This document shows positions 52,291-60,187 of a stretch of 64,000 nt of DNA, in pieces (position 1 is the first letter of the stretch; each line of letters starts with the position of its first letter). The notes under the pieces were generated by a model. It worked only from the letters and a program-made list of their open reading frames with translations, did no database searches and was not told the origin of the DNA. The stretch lies in assembly GCF_900099765.1 (NCBI RefSeq), contig NZ_FNDX01000029.1, positions 1 to 64,000 on the forward strand. Direction: 5' to 3'. This stretch comes from Paenibacillus typhae. Its GTDB lineage: Bacteria; Bacillota; Bacilli; Paenibacillales; Paenibacillaceae. The position numbers and the translations under genes were made by a program.

Positions 52291-52313
52291 TTAGATGACG
52301 AAAATCCAACTAA
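52291..52313 (+). repeat. 23-bp intergenic repeat, copy 2
   Basis: Begins TTAGATGACG and ends TCCAACTAA, 51 bp after copy 1; only the middle four bases and one other differ. Confidence 0.7.
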
Positions 52314-52327
52314 ACAGTTAAGTTCCA

Positions 52328-53317
52328 TTAAAAATAATTCAGGCTCATCGCATCCCGTACTTCACGCATGGTTTCACTGGCAATGGCCCGTGTACGCTGT
52401 GTTCCGCTAATCAGAATCTCATCTACCAGCTTGGGTCTGGCCGCATAATAAGCCCTGCGTTCCCGCATTGGCGTGAACAGTTCCTCTAAACTTGCGGTGA
52501 TCCGCTCCTTGCAAGCGGCACAACCGATGCTTCCGCGTTCACAGGCTTCCTGGATCTCCGCTGATTCCAGCGGGTTAAAGGCCTGGTGATAAGCGTAAAT
52601 CGGGCAGATCTCCGGATGACCGGGATCATTTTTGCGTAAACGTGCCGGATCGGTCACCGCTCTTTTGATCGTCCGCGTTACTTCTTCAGTGGAAGAATCA
52701 AGGGTGATGGCATTGCCGAGGCTTTTGCTCATTTTAGCGTTGCCGTCTGTACCGATCAGACGCGGCGTTTCACTCAGCAACGCTTGCGGTTCGGCAAATA
52801 CAGGCTTATACAGCTCATTGAATCGGCGTACGATTTTGCGTGTAAGCTCCAGATGAGGCAGTTGATCCTCTCCGACCGGAATGACGGTTGCTTTGCAGAA
52901 TGTAATGTCCGCTGCCTGGCTGACGGGATAACCGAGAAATCCGTAATACATTTCATCAAAATGGCTGCTTTTCGCTTCTGCCTTCACTGTAGGGTTATGC
53001 CGCAGCAGATTTACTGTAACAAACATGGAAAAAAAGATAGTCAGTTCGGCAATTTCCGGGATCAGCGACTGGATATAAAGGGTAGTCCGCTCAGGATCAA
53101 TTCCTGCGGCCAGATAATCGAGTGTGATCTCACTGATATGACGGCGGATATAATCCGGCCGCTCAAAATGGGTCGTCAGCGCCTGCACATCCGCTAAAAA
53201 TACAAACGATTCATATTGATCCTGCAGCATTACCCTGTTCTTGAGACTGCCCGAGTAATGGCCAAGGTGAAGCTTGCCGGTAACGCGGTCCCCTGTGAGC
53301 ATACGTTCTTTGTTCAT
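52328..53317 (-). CDS. trpS: Tryptophanyl-tRNA synthetase
   Basis: The 329-residue protein is a class I synthetase with the HIGH-type motif HLGH (17-20) and KMSKS (195-199). TGDRVTGKLHLGHYSGSLKNR-type N-terminus, SMFVTVNLLRHNPTVKAEAK and FLGYPVSQAADITF belong to the TrpRS-II type rather than the B. subtilis TrpS type, so it may be a second, conditional TrpRS. CAACKERI near the end could bind metal. A T-box riboswitch with Trp specifier and a WWW leader peptide precede it. AGGAGG lies eight bases before the ATG. Confidence 0.93.
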   Translation of the reverse strand: MNKERMLTGDRVTGKLHLGHYSGSLKNRVMLQDQYESFVFLADVQALTTHFERPDYIRRHISEITLDYLAAGIDPERTTLYIQSLIPEIAELTIFFSMFVTVNLLRHNPTVKAEAKSSHFDEMYYGFLGYPVSQAADITFCKATVIPVGEDQLPHLELTRKIVRRFNELYKPVFAEPQALLSETPRLIGTDGNAKMSKSLGNAITLDSSTEEVTRTIKRAVTDPARLRKNDPGHPEICPIYAYHQAFNPLESAEIQEACERGSIGCAACKERITASLEELFTPMRERRAYYAARPKLVDEILISGTQRTRAIASETMREVRDAMSLNYF

Positions 53318-53375
53318 TAAAATCCCTCCTGGTATATTTTATAATAATCCGTCGCCACCACCAGCCATCCTCCAT
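53211..53375 (-). CDS. Candidate trpS leader peptide with three Trp codons, overlapping trpS
   Basis: After the T-box terminator, AAGGGGG stands eight bases before ATG 53375 (a second ATG at 53381 is in frame). The product begins MEDGWWWRRIII; TGG TGG TGG occupies 53363-53355. The frame is not closed before trpS: it crosses the trpS Shine-Dalgarno (read as Arg-Arg) and start in another frame and stops at 53211, 54 residues in all. A ribosome stalled at the Trp codons would sit about 40 bases before the trpS ATG; one that reads on would cover the trpS ribosome site. This is like the WWW leader of the B. subtilis anti-TRAP operon. Confidence 0.6.
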   Translation of the reverse strand: MEDGWWWRRIIIKYTRRDFNEQRTYAHRGPRYRQASPWPLLGQSQEQGNAAGSI

Positions 53376-53396
53376 AGCCATCACCCCCTTCAGCAA

Positions 53397-53428
53397 ATAA
53401 AAAAACTCCGTCCGCTAAGGACGAAGTT
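53397..53428 (-). terminator. T-box terminator upstream of trpS
   Basis: On the minus strand AACTTCGTCC, loop TTAGC, GGACGGAGTT, then TTTTT. It overlaps the 3' flank of the T-box sequence as in other T-box leaders. Confidence 0.85.
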
Positions 53429-53707
53429 ATCGTTATGCCACCTTAATTAACCGCTTCGCTGCTTCTTCGGCAGGTGCCCGGTCTGGTCAATACGGTGCGG
53501 AGTCCACAAAAGATGTGAAGCTCGATACCGTTCCCGTGATAACGGCGGGATTCCCGGCATTTCCCTACTGCATCCTTGCAGACGGTTCGGAAAAGCAACT
53601 ACAAAGTCCATTCACACCTGTGCCGGACACCGGTTCGCAGCAGCCACCGGCTCTCTGAAGTCCTCAATACAGGGCTACTTACCCTTTGTCAGCGTTGTTA
53701 CTGATAT
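53397..53707 (-). promoter_or_regulatory. T-box riboswitch, tRNA-Trp specific
   Basis: The leader has the stem I features AGAGAGCCGGTGG and GCGAACCGGT, the specifier loop TGAATGGAC whose codon is TGG (Trp), and the T-box AAGGTGGCATAACG (53444-53431) before the terminator. Uncharged tRNA-Trp should pair with the specifier and T-box and prevent termination. The specifier matches the gene. Confidence 0.92.
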
Positions 53708-53715
53708 TGTGGATA

Positions 53716-53744
53716 ATAATAATTTAAGGAGCAGGTGGAGTCAA
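53716..53744 (-). promoter_or_regulatory. Promoter of the trpS transcript
   Basis: On the minus strand TTGACT (53744-53739), 17-base spacer, TATTAT (53721-53716); the predicted start lies near 53708, at the head of the T-box. Confidence 0.65.
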
Positions 53745-53849
53745 GCTGTTCCTTTGGGAATTTTTCGGTTATTACAAGCAGGAATAGGGAATTTGAATGT
53801 AGAATTATAAATATAGCTAGACACTAAATACCAAATATGTTTGTAATTC

Positions 53850-53955
53850 AGAGGCGCCAGCTGATGAACAAAGGCAACTCCGCCGAAAGGCGGAAGACGC
53901 AAAGCCACCGGTCTAAACCGCAGAAACAGCGGCATGACAGCGGGGACGCTCATAT
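53850..53955 (+). promoter_or_regulatory. GEMM-I (cyclic-di-GMP-type) riboswitch
   Basis: The core reads AAAGGCAAC ... CGAAAG ... GACGCAAAGCCACCGG, then TCTAAACC, and later CATGACAGCGGGGACG. These are the conserved blocks of the GEMM-I aptamer (GGCAAAC, GACGCAAAGCC, CCGG-CTAAACC, GTAGCGGGG). A GTTTGGTTTTTTT stretch at 53957-53969 right after it could be part of a terminator. It precedes the STAS-like and KASIII-like genes. Ligand c-di-GMP versus cGAMP is not decided here. Confidence 0.85.
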
Positions 53956-54132
53956 AGTTTGGTTTTTTTGTTGTCTAAATACAACAAGGGAGAGTTGCAA
54001 TCATGCTGTAACACAGAAACAGCCTGCCCGGCAGGAGCGCTTTGACCTGTATTGAAAACTGTTGAACACTTTCTGAAACATTCATACCATTGCTTCTATT
54101 AGTCAAACAAACAGAACGGGAGATGTCCTTAA

Positions 54133-54492
54133 ATGATAGCAGAAACAACAATGCACCCTGAAACGAATACCATTTTTATCAGCCTGCACGGGTTTGCCGA
54201 CCTCAATGAGACCATTAAAGAGGTGGATATTTTCGAAGCCCAGATGCCTCATCTGCCGCTGAAAGAGATGTCGCTGATCATTGACTGCACCGACATGGCA
54301 CCCTTCAAACCGGAAATTCTGCCGGTGCTGGAGCGCTGCTACGTGATGTATAACAGCTTTAAGCATGCCGTTCTCGTCAATCCGGTAAAAGTAGTGGCCA
54401 AGTCGCAATTGCAGCGTGTAGCGCCAAAAGCCGGCTTTAACGGCCATTTCGTAGATACCGTGGACGAAGCGTGGGCTATTGTAAAAGGGTAG
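54133..54492 (+). CDS. Small STAS/SpoIIAA-like protein
   Basis: The 119-residue protein alternates strands and helices (TIFISLHGFADLNETIKEV, EMSLIIDCTDMAPFKPEI, KHAVLVNPVKVVAKSQLQ, FVDTVDEAWAIV) in the manner of STAS/SpoIIAA-like proteins. It has no signal peptide. No named function. It is the first gene after the GEMM riboswitch and lies 37 bases before the KASIII-like gene, so both should be controlled together. Confidence 0.72.
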   Translation: MIAETTMHPETNTIFISLHGFADLNETIKEVDIFEAQMPHLPLKEMSLIIDCTDMAPFKPEILPVLERCYVMYNSFKHAVLVNPVKVVAKSQLQRVAPKAGFNGHFVDTVDEAWAIVKG

Positions 54493-54529
54493 CTTAAGGC
54501 ACCAAATACACTAACAAAGGTGGGCCGAT

Positions 54530-55528
54530 ATGGTTAACGTAAGGATTGCAGGAACTGAAGTGTACCATCCGCCATTCAAAGTTAGCAATGAACAATTGGC
54601 TGAACAGGCTGGCGAAGCTGCAGACAAGCTTATTGGCATCTGGGAGTATTTTGGCCGTAAGAATCGTTATTATGCGACCACCTATGAAGAAAGCACGCTG
54701 TTTATGGCCATTCAAGCCTCGAAAGCGCTGCTTGCGGGCAGCGGGCTTGGCGGAGAGGATCTCGATATGATCGTTGTCTCCTCGGGCACGCATGAATACA
54801 GTGCGCCGACAGACGCAGCCCTGCTGCACCAGGCAATCGGGGGGAAGCAGTCCTGTATTGTATACGACAGCAATGCGAACTGTGTGGGGATGGTAGTTGC
54901 CGCAGACCAGGCAGCCCGCTCGATGATGACCAATCCCGGAGTGAGGTATGCGCTGGTTGTCGGCTCTGAGCAGATTGCCCGCTTTTATAAAGAAGGGGAT
55001 CTGGCTTCAAAAGGACTCTGCGGGGATGCTGCCTGCGCGGTTCTGCTGGAACGGGTAGAGGAAGGGGACTCCGGCCTGATTGATTCCGCTTATTATACCA
55101 ATACGCAAAAAGCGGAAGACATGCTCTTTCCGTCTGCCGGTATGACCCAGATGTTCGGCGAGCATCTTACGCTTGAAGAAAAAAAGATATATCTGCATCC
55201 CGAGTATAATGTCAATGTGGCATTCCCAACAGCCGTGACCAATATTGAAAACCTGCTCCATAAACACGGATATGCCAAAGAAGAGGTTAAGCACTACATT
55301 CTCAGCCAGCTGAACCTTTCAGTGATCAAAGAGATTGCCGGCAAGCTGCAGGAGGATGAAGCCAAATTTCCTTATATCGGTGATATTTACGGGTATACAG
55401 GGACCAGCAGCCCGTTCATAACACTTCACCATGCCATCAAGGACGGGACACTCATACCCGGTGATTTGTTCTTCATGTGGTCGGTCGGTGCAGGGATTAC
55501 AAGCTGTGCTACACTGTGGAGGCTCTAA
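54530..55528 (+). CDS. KASIII/FabH-fold protein lacking the His-Asn pair
   Basis: The 332-residue protein has the thiolase fold of beta-ketoacyl-ACP synthase III: RIAGTEVYHPP, VVSSGTHEYSAPTDAALLHQAIG, nucleophile Cys118 in SNANCVGMVVAADQA, and GDAACAVLLE. FabH has HQAN and YGNTS later on. Here these read SQLN (Ser259) and YGYTG (Tyr289), so the His and Asn that decarboxylate malonyl-ACP are both replaced. It is more likely an acyltransferase or a special condensing enzyme than a true FabH. AAAGGTGGG precedes the ATG; it shares a message with the STAS-like gene. Confidence 0.82.
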   Translation: MVNVRIAGTEVYHPPFKVSNEQLAEQAGEAADKLIGIWEYFGRKNRYYATTYEESTLFMAIQASKALLAGSGLGGEDLDMIVVSSGTHEYSAPTDAALLHQAIGGKQSCIVYDSNANCVGMVVAADQAARSMMTNPGVRYALVVGSEQIARFYKEGDLASKGLCGDAACAVLLERVEEGDSGLIDSAYYTNTQKAEDMLFPSAGMTQMFGEHLTLEEKKIYLHPEYNVNVAFPTAVTNIENLLHKHGYAKEEVKHYILSQLNLSVIKEIAGKLQEDEAKFPYIGDIYGYTGTSSPFITLHHAIKDGTLIPGDLFFMWSVGAGITSCATLWRL

Positions 55529-55556
55529 CCCGGATCATTACTATAACAGAACCATA

Positions 55557-55592
55557 GGAAGCCTGCGCAGACTGCGCAGGCTTCCTTCTTTT
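55557..55592 (+). terminator. Terminator after the KASIII-like gene
   Basis: GGAAGCCTGCGCAG pairs with CTGCGCAGGCTTCC, followed by TTCTTTT. Confidence 0.85.
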
Positions 55593-55617
55593 CCCCGCGG
55601 TTTGCCGGGACTCTATA

Positions 55618-56325
55618 TCACTTTGCGATTCCAATGGCAATAGCGGGTGACAGCTCAGGGTCCAGCAGCTTCATCAGCTTCAGCAGATTGCTCTCTGACA
55701 TGGCGATGCAGCCTGCAGTAGGCTGGCCGGCTCCTCTCCAGATATGCAAAAAGATTGCACTTCCCTTGCCGGGCACCACCGGTTCATCATTATATCTTAC
55801 TACGACGGCATACTTATACAGCGGGTGCAGGAGACGTTCGTAGGACGCCCAGCGGCTCCCGGGATCTCTGGTAAAGGTTACCCGCTGATTGTATTCGGCA
55901 GCGCCGGGGTCATCAATCCAGTAGTCCCGGCTGCCGACTTTGCTGTACGGGAGTTTGAGGCCTTCCGGACCAGCCGCAGAACCGAAGGCTTCCCCGAGCC
56001 TGAATACCCCTGAGGGCGTGCGCTTGTCGCCTTCTTTTGTTTTGCCGATGCCGCTTGCACCCAGGGTTACAGGGATGCCTGATAGCACCGTCTTCCAGCT
56101 TCCGTCCCGATTCTCGCGTAAAGTAAGCACTCCTGTAGTGGACCGTGAAGATGAGGCTGTTACGACAACCATCTGGCTGGCGCCAAGCTTGCCCGCCTTA
56201 TACGGCCAGGAGGCCGCGAAGCCGGCGGATGCAGCCTCAGGAGTAAAGGAGCCCAGCACCAGTACAGGCGACAACAAGAGACACATAACGCTTTTCATAA
56301 TACGTCTGCAGATTGCATGATTCAT
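55618..56325 (-). CDS. Secreted L,D-transpeptidase (YkuD domain)
   Basis: The 235-residue protein has a signal peptide (VMCLLLSPVLVLGSF..ASA) and a YkuD-type catalytic end: IFLHIWRGAGQPTAGCIAMSE with His194 and Cys206. KTKEGDKRTPSGVFRL in the middle is typical of the family. Such enzymes cross-link or modify peptidoglycan peptides, sometimes as carboxypeptidases. It is transcribed towards the KASIII-like gene; it is 62 bases downstream of the TelA gene and could be on the same message. Confidence 0.88.
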   Translation of the reverse strand: MNHAICRRIMKSVMCLLLSPVLVLGSFTPEAASAGFAASWPYKAGKLGASQMVVVTASSSRSTTGVLTLRENRDGSWKTVLSGIPVTLGASGIGKTKEGDKRTPSGVFRLGEAFGSAAGPEGLKLPYSKVGSRDYWIDDPGAAEYNQRVTFTRDPGSRWASYERLLHPLYKYAVVVRYNDEPVVPGKGSAIFLHIWRGAGQPTAGCIAMSESNLLKLMKLLDPELSPAIAIGIAK

Positions 56326-56387
56326 ATGTACACCTCCCTAAGGCTTATTACCTCAGGGAGTCAGGAGGGAATCGCTGGAAGAATGCC

Positions 56388-57527
56388 TTACAGTCCGAGT
56401 GTCGAGCCTTTTTCCAGCCGGAGAATCTGCTGCTCTCCATTGTCGGTCAATTCACGGAACTGGCTGATCGTCTCCCGCATTTTGGGCAGGGCCTCCTGCT
56501 TGTAGGTGCTGATGGAGTCGAGGGCGGATAATACGTCGGTGAACGCCTGCTTCAATGTATCGGCTGAGATGCTCGTTTCCAGCGACTGCTTGTGAATCGC
56601 AGCACCCTGCTCCTTGAGCATTCGTGAAGTACCACTGATCAGGTTGTCGGTCGTCTGGTTCAACAGCTCAATTTTTTTCAGGACAATCTTCTGGTTGTAT
56701 AGGGCGCTTGCGACGGTAACTGATATTTTGAGCGCCGAGACGGTCACGTTTCTGGCTCTGTCCACGCCGCGGATCAGCTCCTTGTTGTTGCGGATGACCA
56801 CCTCGATCGCCATAATTCCCTGCTGGTTGACCACCAGCATCTGCTGCAGATCCATGACCCGCTGGCGGAGCGGGAACAGCACCTCCTCAGTTATGAAGCG
56901 GATTTTCTCCTCGGCTTCCCCGCGTACCTTGGCCGCTTCAATCTGCGTCTCAATCTCCTGGTCCATCAGTAGTCCAAGCTCAATTTCCTTCTGCAGCTTC
57001 CGGGTCAGCTCACGCAGCGCCTGCTGCTCAATTTGCAGTGTCGTATTATCGTTTTTCAGGATGGTCTTGCCTTTATCCAGCGACAGGATAATGTCGGAGA
57101 TGACCGCGTCGGCTCTCTGATATTTGGCAAAATAGTGGCGCAGCGGATTGAAGAACCTGCCCAGCAGCCCGCTTTTGGCAAAATCAACAGCACTCGGATC
57201 AAGGTCCTTCAGCTGGAGGTGAAGCTCCGTCAAGCCTTTCGCAACCTGGCCGCCTTCATCTCCGGTTTTGGAGAGATTGCCCACGGATACCTGCAGGAGG
57301 GCGTTTTTATCCGAAGAGGAGCGCATAGTTCCCATACCGAAGCTGTCAATGGATTGCAGTAGCGCTTGGCGTTTCTCCAAGGACTCCAGATCAAGCTCCA
57401 AAATGCTGGTAACATTGCTTTTGGCCAGCTCCTTAAGCCGGGTAAGCTCTTCAGGCTCAGGTTTGGCTTCCTCGGCAATGACAGCCCTCAGCTGCTCTGT
57501 GCTCGGGATTTCCATAGTAAAAGACAT
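56388..57527 (-). CDS. telA: Toxic anion resistance protein, TelA family
   Basis: The 379-residue protein matches TelA/KlaA: LKELAKSNVTSILELDLESLEKRQALLQSID-like N-terminus, AKSGLLGRFFNPLRHYFAKYQ, and a long helical, coiled-coil C-terminal part (LRQRVMDLQQMLVVNQQGIMAIEVVIRNN in part). TelA proteins were first linked to tellurite resistance but also to envelope stress and antimicrobial peptides. AAGGAGGT lies before the ATG. It is the last of three co-directed genes. Confidence 0.88.
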   Translation of the reverse strand: MSFTMEIPSTEQLRAVIAEEAKPEPEELTRLKELAKSNVTSILELDLESLEKRQALLQSIDSFGMGTMRSSSDKNALLQVSVGNLSKTGDEGGQVAKGLTELHLQLKDLDPSAVDFAKSGLLGRFFNPLRHYFAKYQRADAVISDIILSLDKGKTILKNDNTTLQIEQQALRELTRKLQKEIELGLLMDQEIETQIEAAKVRGEAEEKIRFITEEVLFPLRQRVMDLQQMLVVNQQGIMAIEVVIRNNKELIRGVDRARNVTVSALKISVTVASALYNQKIVLKKIELLNQTTDNLISGTSRMLKEQGAAIHKQSLETSISADTLKQAFTDVLSALDSISTYKQEALPKMRETISQFRELTDNGEQQILRLEKGSTLGL

Positions 57528-57551
57528 GACAGACCTCCTTATATAGTTATC

Positions 57552-59240
57552 TTACATCTGAACATTCAGCAGATTTCCGATTTTGTAGACCACATCGTCC
57601 ATATCTGCATTGAGGCTCGCAGCCTCGTTGATGGCAGAAATACTTTCCAGTGCTTTGATGTTGGCGTTATAGCCGATGGTGTAGACCGGGATTTTGTAGG
57701 TTTCAATCAGGCTGCGGATCTCATCCAGGGAATGACCTTCGTTGGTCTCCCCGTCGCTGAGCAGGAACATGACCGGCTTCACCCCGGGGTTTGCCGCCAG
57801 CTCATCCTGGAGCATTTTCATCGCGACTACCATCCCGTCAAAAGTGGCCGTCCCCCCGGCAGCCTGCAGGCTGTTGACTGCCCCGACAAACATGGACTGC
57901 TGGTTGGTATCGTATTTGCCGATTGGCAGGTTGATCGTAACGTCACTGGAGTAGGAGACAAAGCCGATGCTGTTGTCCTTTCCGAGATTTTTCTGGCCTT
58001 TCAAAAGCGATTCCTTCAGCCGGCTCAGCGGCTCTCCGGCCATGCTGCCCGAGACGTCGGCCACAAATACCGCTGCAAGCGGGGTGCTGCCGTTTTTCTT
58101 TTCCTTCCACAGCTTCTGGGCAGAAGCGAGCAGGGAGCCGTCCACCGGAGCCAGCTCGGAGATGTAATCATTCAAGCCGTTAAAGCCCTTTGCCGATGCC
58201 AGCTGCTGATATTTATCCTGTGCGGCGAATGCTGCGAATTCCCGGAGAATATCCTGCTTCTGCCCGGGCAGATCGCCGAGTGCATAGAGCGGACTGTCAT
58301 GTCTGACGCCGAACGGGGTGAAGACGTAACCGTTTTTGAGGTCGGCAGCATTAACAAAGGTCTGGTACTCCAGCACAAAAGCATCCAGCATGCCGGTCTT
58401 GGCCGCATCCCGCATCTGCAGCGTGGTTGAGGCGGTAAAAGGCACATTGGCCTGGAATTTTTCAAAGCCCTGCACCGCCTGATCTCCAAGCAGATCTGAG
58501 CTGTCAAATGTACCAAGGGCTGTGACCAGAAAGTTAAGCCCTGTCGAGCTTGCAAAAGGATCGGTGTAACCCATAGCTAGCTCATTCGCCGAGATGGCAT
58601 CTGTGATCGTTTTGACGTTCAAAGCGCCGTATTTCGCAATCAGCTCGTCATACTTCTTTTGAGAGGTAACGACACCTGCGACATTTCCGGCCAGACGACC
58701 GGTTACGAGCTCTGTCCTGATTCCGCCTGCTTTTACCATTTCACCCCACAGCTCGTTGGACGGGGAATAAGCATCCGGAATATACTTTCCCGATCTTATG
58801 TAATCGGCCGCAGTACCGGAGGCGATATTGCGGATTTTTACCGATGCAGCTGTGCCGTCCACTATAATATTGGCTTCATTAAAAGCCGAGGCCACTTCAT
58901 TCAGCCAGCCGTCATTGCCGGTTCCGGATTTTTCAGTAGAGGAGAAGATTTCAACATAATGATCCGTGGTATTCTCTACGGAAACCGCAAATTTGGAGAT
59001 GTCAGGCAGCGAGTCCAGGGCATCTGCCGGATCAAGATCGATCTGGCCTTTAATCGGGTCTGCAAGGTTTACTTTGATCTCCTTGTAGAGCTTGCCCAGC
59101 TTCTTATCCGCGTCCTCTGCCGTAATCTCCCCGGTAGATTTGCCCAGATTCGACGTAAGGGTGATTCCGAAATAGACTAAAGCAAATACAGCCGCTGCAA
59201 TCAGCGCCAGTATCATGAACGTTTTGCCTTTACCGGCCAT
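57552..59240 (-). CDS. Membrane-anchored fusion of a solute-binding domain and a VWA domain
   Basis: The 562-residue protein starts with one membrane segment (FMILALIAAAVFALVYFG). Residues about 75-370 look like a periplasmic solute-binding protein domain (NIVDGTAASVKIRNIASGTA, WGEMVKAGGIRTELVTGRLAG, MGYTDPFASSTGLNFLVTAL). Residues about 385-550 are a von Willebrand A domain with the MIDAS DxSxS at Asp395-Ser399 (VADVSGSMAGE). ATG 59240 follows GGAGG by eight bases; 59249 is in frame. It lies between the membrane-protein and TelA genes and probably forms a complex with them. Confidence 0.82.
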   Translation of the reverse strand: MAGKGKTFMILALIAAAVFALVYFGITLTSNLGKSTGEITAEDADKKLGKLYKEIKVNLADPIKGQIDLDPADALDSLPDISKFAVSVENTTDHYVEIFSSTEKSGTGNDGWLNEVASAFNEANIIVDGTAASVKIRNIASGTAADYIRSGKYIPDAYSPSNELWGEMVKAGGIRTELVTGRLAGNVAGVVTSQKKYDELIAKYGALNVKTITDAISANELAMGYTDPFASSTGLNFLVTALGTFDSSDLLGDQAVQGFEKFQANVPFTASTTLQMRDAAKTGMLDAFVLEYQTFVNAADLKNGYVFTPFGVRHDSPLYALGDLPGQKQDILREFAAFAAQDKYQQLASAKGFNGLNDYISELAPVDGSLLASAQKLWKEKKNGSTPLAAVFVADVSGSMAGEPLSRLKESLLKGQKNLGKDNSIGFVSYSSDVTINLPIGKYDTNQQSMFVGAVNSLQAAGGTATFDGMVVAMKMLQDELAANPGVKPVMFLLSDGETNEGHSLDEIRSLIETYKIPVYTIGYNANIKALESISAINEAASLNADMDDVVYKIGNLLNVQM

Positions 59241-59255
59241 AAGCATCATCCTCCA

Positions 59256-60005
59256 CTATTGATAGAGTTTCGTCTGAGTTATCAGTGCGCTTAGCTCCTG
59301 CATGCAGGGGATTTCTTCAACGGGCTGGTCAATGGTGCCGTCCAGCTCAGAGATTTCCAGCAGCAGCTGATCCAGCTTGAGCAGAATTTCTTCATTGGCA
59401 CCCAGGAAGGCTTTTATAGACGCGAAAAAATCGTTATACAGTGCGGTTTTCCTTTGGATAAGCTTGTCGGTGAACTGGGCGGGGGTGCGGGAGCCGGCGA
59501 AAAGAGAGAACTCGGAGGGCTCAAATAAACGGAACTTGCCGAGAATTCCCCTGATGTTGAGGTAGAGGAGCTTCTCAACTTCGTTAATGACGGTATGGAA
59601 TTTCCGGTAGCTAAGCTCTCCGGGATCAAATCTTTGAGCAAGCAGGCGGGTCAGTGCGTTTTTTTTCTTATCCATCCGATCCAGCTGGTCGATGGCAAGG
59701 GCGGCGTCAATTTTCAGCGCTTTTACCTTTTTATATTGTTCGAGCTGTTCTGTGTAATCGTCAGGCATGGCTGAAGGGAGTATCTCTTTGACGGCCGGAG
59801 GTTTGAGCAGCAGCGTATAGCTGGAGTAGAGCACGACGAGCAGACTGATGAACAGCAGGGTTACGGCTGCAGCAGTCTCTATAGCTTCAGTCCCGCCGAT
59901 TTTCACAGCCAACAGCCCCGGAGACAAAACAGCAATATTAAGAATGACAACACCGGCTATAACGGCCAGCAGCTTGACAGGCCTGTATCTGTTCAGATCA
60001 ATCAC
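59256..60005 (-). CDS. Membrane protein of unknown function, TelA operon
   Basis: The 249-residue protein has two membrane segments near the N-terminus (VKLLAVIAGVVILNIAVLSP; TAAAVTLLFISLLVVLYSSY) and a long soluble helical part. No motif is recognised. It ends 15 bases before the VWA-fusion gene and is the first gene of the operon. Confidence 0.75.
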   Translation of the reverse strand: MIDLNRYRPVKLLAVIAGVVILNIAVLSPGLLAVKIGGTEAIETAAAVTLLFISLLVVLYSSYTLLLKPPAVKEILPSAMPDDYTEQLEQYKKVKALKIDAALAIDQLDRMDKKKNALTRLLAQRFDPGELSYRKFHTVINEVEKLLYLNIRGILGKFRLFEPSEFSLFAGSRTPAQFTDKLIQRKTALYNDFFASIKAFLGANEEILLKLDQLLLEISELDGTIDQPVEEIPCMQELSALITQTKLYQ

Positions 60006-60105
60006 CTCTTTGTATGAGTATATTTGGCTATAGCCTCATTTGATTCATATAATCCTTGGCTGAACAGAAGAGGGGAGGGGAAAACTGGAAATAGCAAATA
60101 AAATG

Positions 60106-60133
60106 TTTACATTTCATGTAATGTATATATACT
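60106..60133 (+). promoter_or_regulatory. Putative promoter of ddh
   Basis: TTTACA (60106-60111) and TATACT (60128-60133), 16-base spacer. A small palindrome CCGGAAGCTTCCGG (60160-60173) lies in the leader just before the ribosome site. Confidence 0.5.
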
Positions 60134-60187
60134 TGTAATTTAAGACAATAAAAAATAACCGGAAGCTTCCGGCAGGGGAGGAACAAC

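Noticed and set aside
53969-53988. Hairpin TTGTTGT-CTAAAT-ACAACAA after the GEMM aptamer, considered as a terminator
   Set aside because: The T-run is on its 5' side for the plus strand, so it is not a normal terminator.
57366-58430. Long plus-strand open frame opposite the TelA/VWA genes
   Set aside because: It is antisense to two clear genes, has Cys/His-rich random composition and no ribosome site.
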